Below, in pieces: positions 61,856 through 64,000 of a stretch of DNA of 64,000 bases (the stretch's first letter is position 1; every line of letters starts with the position of its first letter). The position numbers were made by a program, and so were the translations under genes. Under the pieces are notes generated by a model. The model ran no database searches, was not told the DNA's origin, and saw only the letters and a list, made by a program, of their open reading frames with translations. The DNA lies in assembly GCA_007844125.1 (NCBI GenBank), contig CM017558.1:25120071-25184070 (forward strand). The letters are read 5' to 3'. Source of the DNA: Sinonovacula constricta. Taxonomy: Eukaryota; Mollusca; Bivalvia; Cardiida; Solecurtidae.

Positions 61856-63036
61856 TGATGGATGTTAACAAGGCTGATTTGAAGTTGTCAATATTTTATA
61901 TTTTAAAATATGTGTAGCTTACAATAAGCACATAATCACATGACCCTCGTTCCATGACAATTAATATTACTTAGGGTAATGGCTGGAGATGGTTTGCCAC
62001 GCATTTCAGCTCAAGGAAATCTGTAAATGCACTAATGAACGTGCATTTTTAAAATTGAAATTTAAGCATGCTTGAATACATATAAAATACCTGGGGGATG
62101 GGGGACTTATGTTTATGTCAATGTATTGTCGTTGAGCTCTTTATGTTGTCCTTCTTTCTTATCCGCATATTTGGTTTGCTATTAAAATAATTGTACGTAC
62201 TACTCTATAGATGGAATTATACATATACATTTTTATAAAAATGATAAATCCATTAAAACAATCTTTATATACATTCATATATCTAGCAAGATTATTAATG
62301 TATTCAGTTATAACTGAGTTCATGTCAACGTCAGTTCAAAGTGTAATCAAGTGAATTTTACAATTAAGGTAATTTATACGACGAAAGTGGATGACACGGA
62401 ATGTTGCACAAAGCGTTCTTTGTTTTAGATATTTGCGTCCATTCATTTAAGATTTCTCCTATAAAAAACTTCAAAATCAAAGTACAATACCCAATTAATA
62501 TTGTGGGTATGAAAATAATAGAATACATTTTTACTGGAAAGTAAATTGAAATAATGAAATAATTGCACTTTTTACACACAACGTTAATAGGTTGATTCAT
62601 TTAATGAATTAACAAGAACATAATTCAGAAAACACGCATTTACAAACAAGTAGAAATATGTACAACCGACAGAAATGTCCCCACTTTCAAAAATTATTAT
62701 GGTACAACTCTTTTCTAAAACATCCACATCTTTTGTAAAACGAATGAATATTAATCTATGCTAAAATATGGTGCCAGTATGTCCACCAAAAGTAATCTAG
62801 GGTTAATAAGTTAATAAATTATGTGTCTATTTGACTAAGATACTGATACATTGATATAAACGTATATCAAGTTCCTAACCCAATTATTCATGTGCCATTT
62901 TTCAACTTTTTCTCTCTGTTTTGAAAAGAAAATTCGTCACTTACCTGCGTACCTCTAAAATGTACCTGTTTGGACCTGTTTACAACTATATCAGATGTAT
63001 TTTAAGACCGCAATTTACCCTGTACATCAAACCTAC
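61856..63036 (-). other. Gene A intron, right flank of the Polinton
   Basis: About 1.2 kb of AT-rich intron between the Polinton right end and the EGF exon at 63037. I see nothing in it. The left flank of the same intron is 48811-49324. Confidence 0.5.
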
Positions 63037-63171
63037 CTTGTGAACAATTTGAGCCATGCCAACCCAAGCCACATCCCTCAAGACATGAGCCATTCACATG
63101 ATTACATGTCAAATTGTGCTGGCAATGACAGGTTGATAAACAGTTGGTTCCGAATGATCCAGGTAGACACT
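63037..63171 (-). CDS. Gene A EGF-like exon, type I
   Basis: A 135-bp phase 1-1 exon with acceptor AG at 63173-63172 and GTAGG donor at 63036-63032. Reads ECLPGSFGTNCLSTCHC, LTCNHVNGSC, CGLGWHGSNC: eight cysteines. It is one codon shorter than other type I exons, with the residue before the CGLGW cysteine missing. Nearest relative in the window is the gene B exon at 9187-9324. Confidence 0.85.
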
Positions 63172-63779
63172 CTACAACACAACAGAAACACAATGTTTGC
63201 ATAAGACTTTGCGTGTTTATTGCATCTTAAGATAAAAAAATAAAAAGCCTGCTTCATCTTGCTGTTATATTCCTTCACTGATATAGGAGGGAATTATGAG
63301 GTTTTATTTGTCAGCGTCAGAATGATTAAGAAACTTTGTCCTGCACTAGTCTAGCAAGTTGCTCGTGATTTGATTGGTTGATTGGGCGACGCTTAGCAGT
63401 AGAATTCCGCTCTGATAAAGTTTAAGGACTGATGCACATTTAAATAATATTAAAAGGGTTCTTGGGGCTGACAAAAAGCTCAAATTGTGTTCATATGTTT
63501 GTAACATGTTGAAAACATAGGAACACAATATGAATACTTTTAAAGTAAAAGCACAAAGAAAGCATCGACACCATTAAGTTACGATGTTAAAGACAGCTTT
63601 AGGCATGCCCCATGCAGCATTTCCACAAGATCAGGTTTCTGTATTAAAGAGTGATCCAAAATGTATGATACCATTTAGCTGTCTTGCATTTTATGCTAAC
63701 ATCGCGTGATCTTGATTAGAGGTTTTAACGTTTTGTTGTATATATTGTCAATTTATTGATAAAGAAATAGCCATGAAAC
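63172..63779 (-). other. Gene A intron at the right edge
   Basis: About 600 bp with no exon or repeat that I recognise. Confidence 0.45.
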
Positions 63780-64000
63780 CTGTCAACCAAGTTAAACATA
63801 AAATGTTCAATGCGATGTCCACTTTTTGCTATAACGGCGTCAATTCTTCTTTTTAAAAAATCTAAATCCTTTTCATCGCCGTGAGGAAAGATATGTGGTC
63901 TTTAAGAGAGTAAGATATCGGTCGATTCATAGTTGGATAAAAAGAGGACGGTCCAATTAAAACAGTCGAATTTAGCCGTGCCCATACCGTCACATTGTCG
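63780..64000 (-). pseudogene. Possible mariner/IS630-type transposase relic
   Basis: Minus-strand frames contain NVTVWARLNSTVLIGP, resembling a conserved strand of IS630-like transposases, and in another frame DLDFLKRRIDAVIAKSGHRI followed by EHFM, resembling the carboxy-terminal end of such proteins. Frames are broken and much of the core would be missing between them. The match is from memory of the family and weak. Confidence 0.35.

Larger units (their letters stand above)
34177..63171 (-). other. Gene A (partial): EGF array, F5/8C, EGF, transmembrane helix
   Basis: Gene-level model from ten supported exons (63171-63037, 48810-48676, 47988-47851, 47498-47364, 47097-46960, 40849-40712, 39800-39669, 35816-35601, 34833-34633, 34504-34221) plus one decayed exon. 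All internal junctions are phase 1. The amino end, probably with signal peptide and first F5/8C domain as in gene B, lies beyond 64000. The product is a single-pass type I surface receptor. The 63037-to-48810 intron hosts the Polinton. An alternative, that exons above 49 kb belong to another gene copy broken by the insertion, cannot be excluded. Confidence 0.7.

Overview
The window is AT-rich animal nuclear DNA: spliced genes with long introns, many microsatellites and several dispersed short repeats. The mix of EGF-rich receptors carrying a galactose-binding (F5/8C, F-type-lectin-like) domain and repeats resembling SINE families I associate with bivalves points to a bivalve mollusc. I cannot name the species.

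The host coding content is two paralogous genes, both on the minus strand. Gene B starts with a signal-peptide exon at 21063 and runs off the low end. It reads signal peptide, F5/8C domain (two exons), at least five EGF-like exons, then a second F5/8C domain (two exons at 4807-4580 and 699-493). Gene A enters from beyond 64000 and ends at 34221. It reads at least seven EGF-like exons (63171 to 39669), an F5/8C domain (two exons), then a last exon with one EGF module, a transmembrane helix and a 12-residue basic tail. Every internal exon is phase 1-1, so modules can be duplicated or lost without frame damage. Both genes alternate two EGF subtypes and each carries one decayed EGF exon. They look like MEGF10/scavenger-receptor-like surface proteins. 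Most of these exons were read directly from splice sites plus conserved cysteines.

Between gene A exons at 63037-63171 and 48676-48810 lies a visibly GC-richer block, 49331-61849. It is a complete but decayed Maverick/Polinton (virus-like giant DNA transposon): about 310-bp terminal inverted repeats starting with AG, a 6-bp target duplication (5 of 6 matching), a retroviral-type integrase, a protein-primed-type DNA polymerase B, an FtsK/A32-like packaging ATPase, a capsid-like gene, a fibre-like gene and several small ORFs. Left-end genes are on the minus strand, the middle block is on plus, and the polymerase at the right end is on minus and convergent with the integrase. Nearly every gene is broken by stops and frameshifts. 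The 185-codon left-end ORF (50063-50620) is the longest open one; a smaller 89-codon ORF (56375-56644) is also uninterrupted. A 1.1-kb hAT-like non-autonomous element (54070-55187) is nested at the capsid/ATPase boundary.

The rest is intronic or intergenic: compound tetranucleotide, TA, CA, CTA and CAA microsatellites, a 24-bp minisatellite (about 43460-44100), two SINE-like families, a palindrome-ended repeat near 23.7 kb and a possible mariner-type relic at the right edge.
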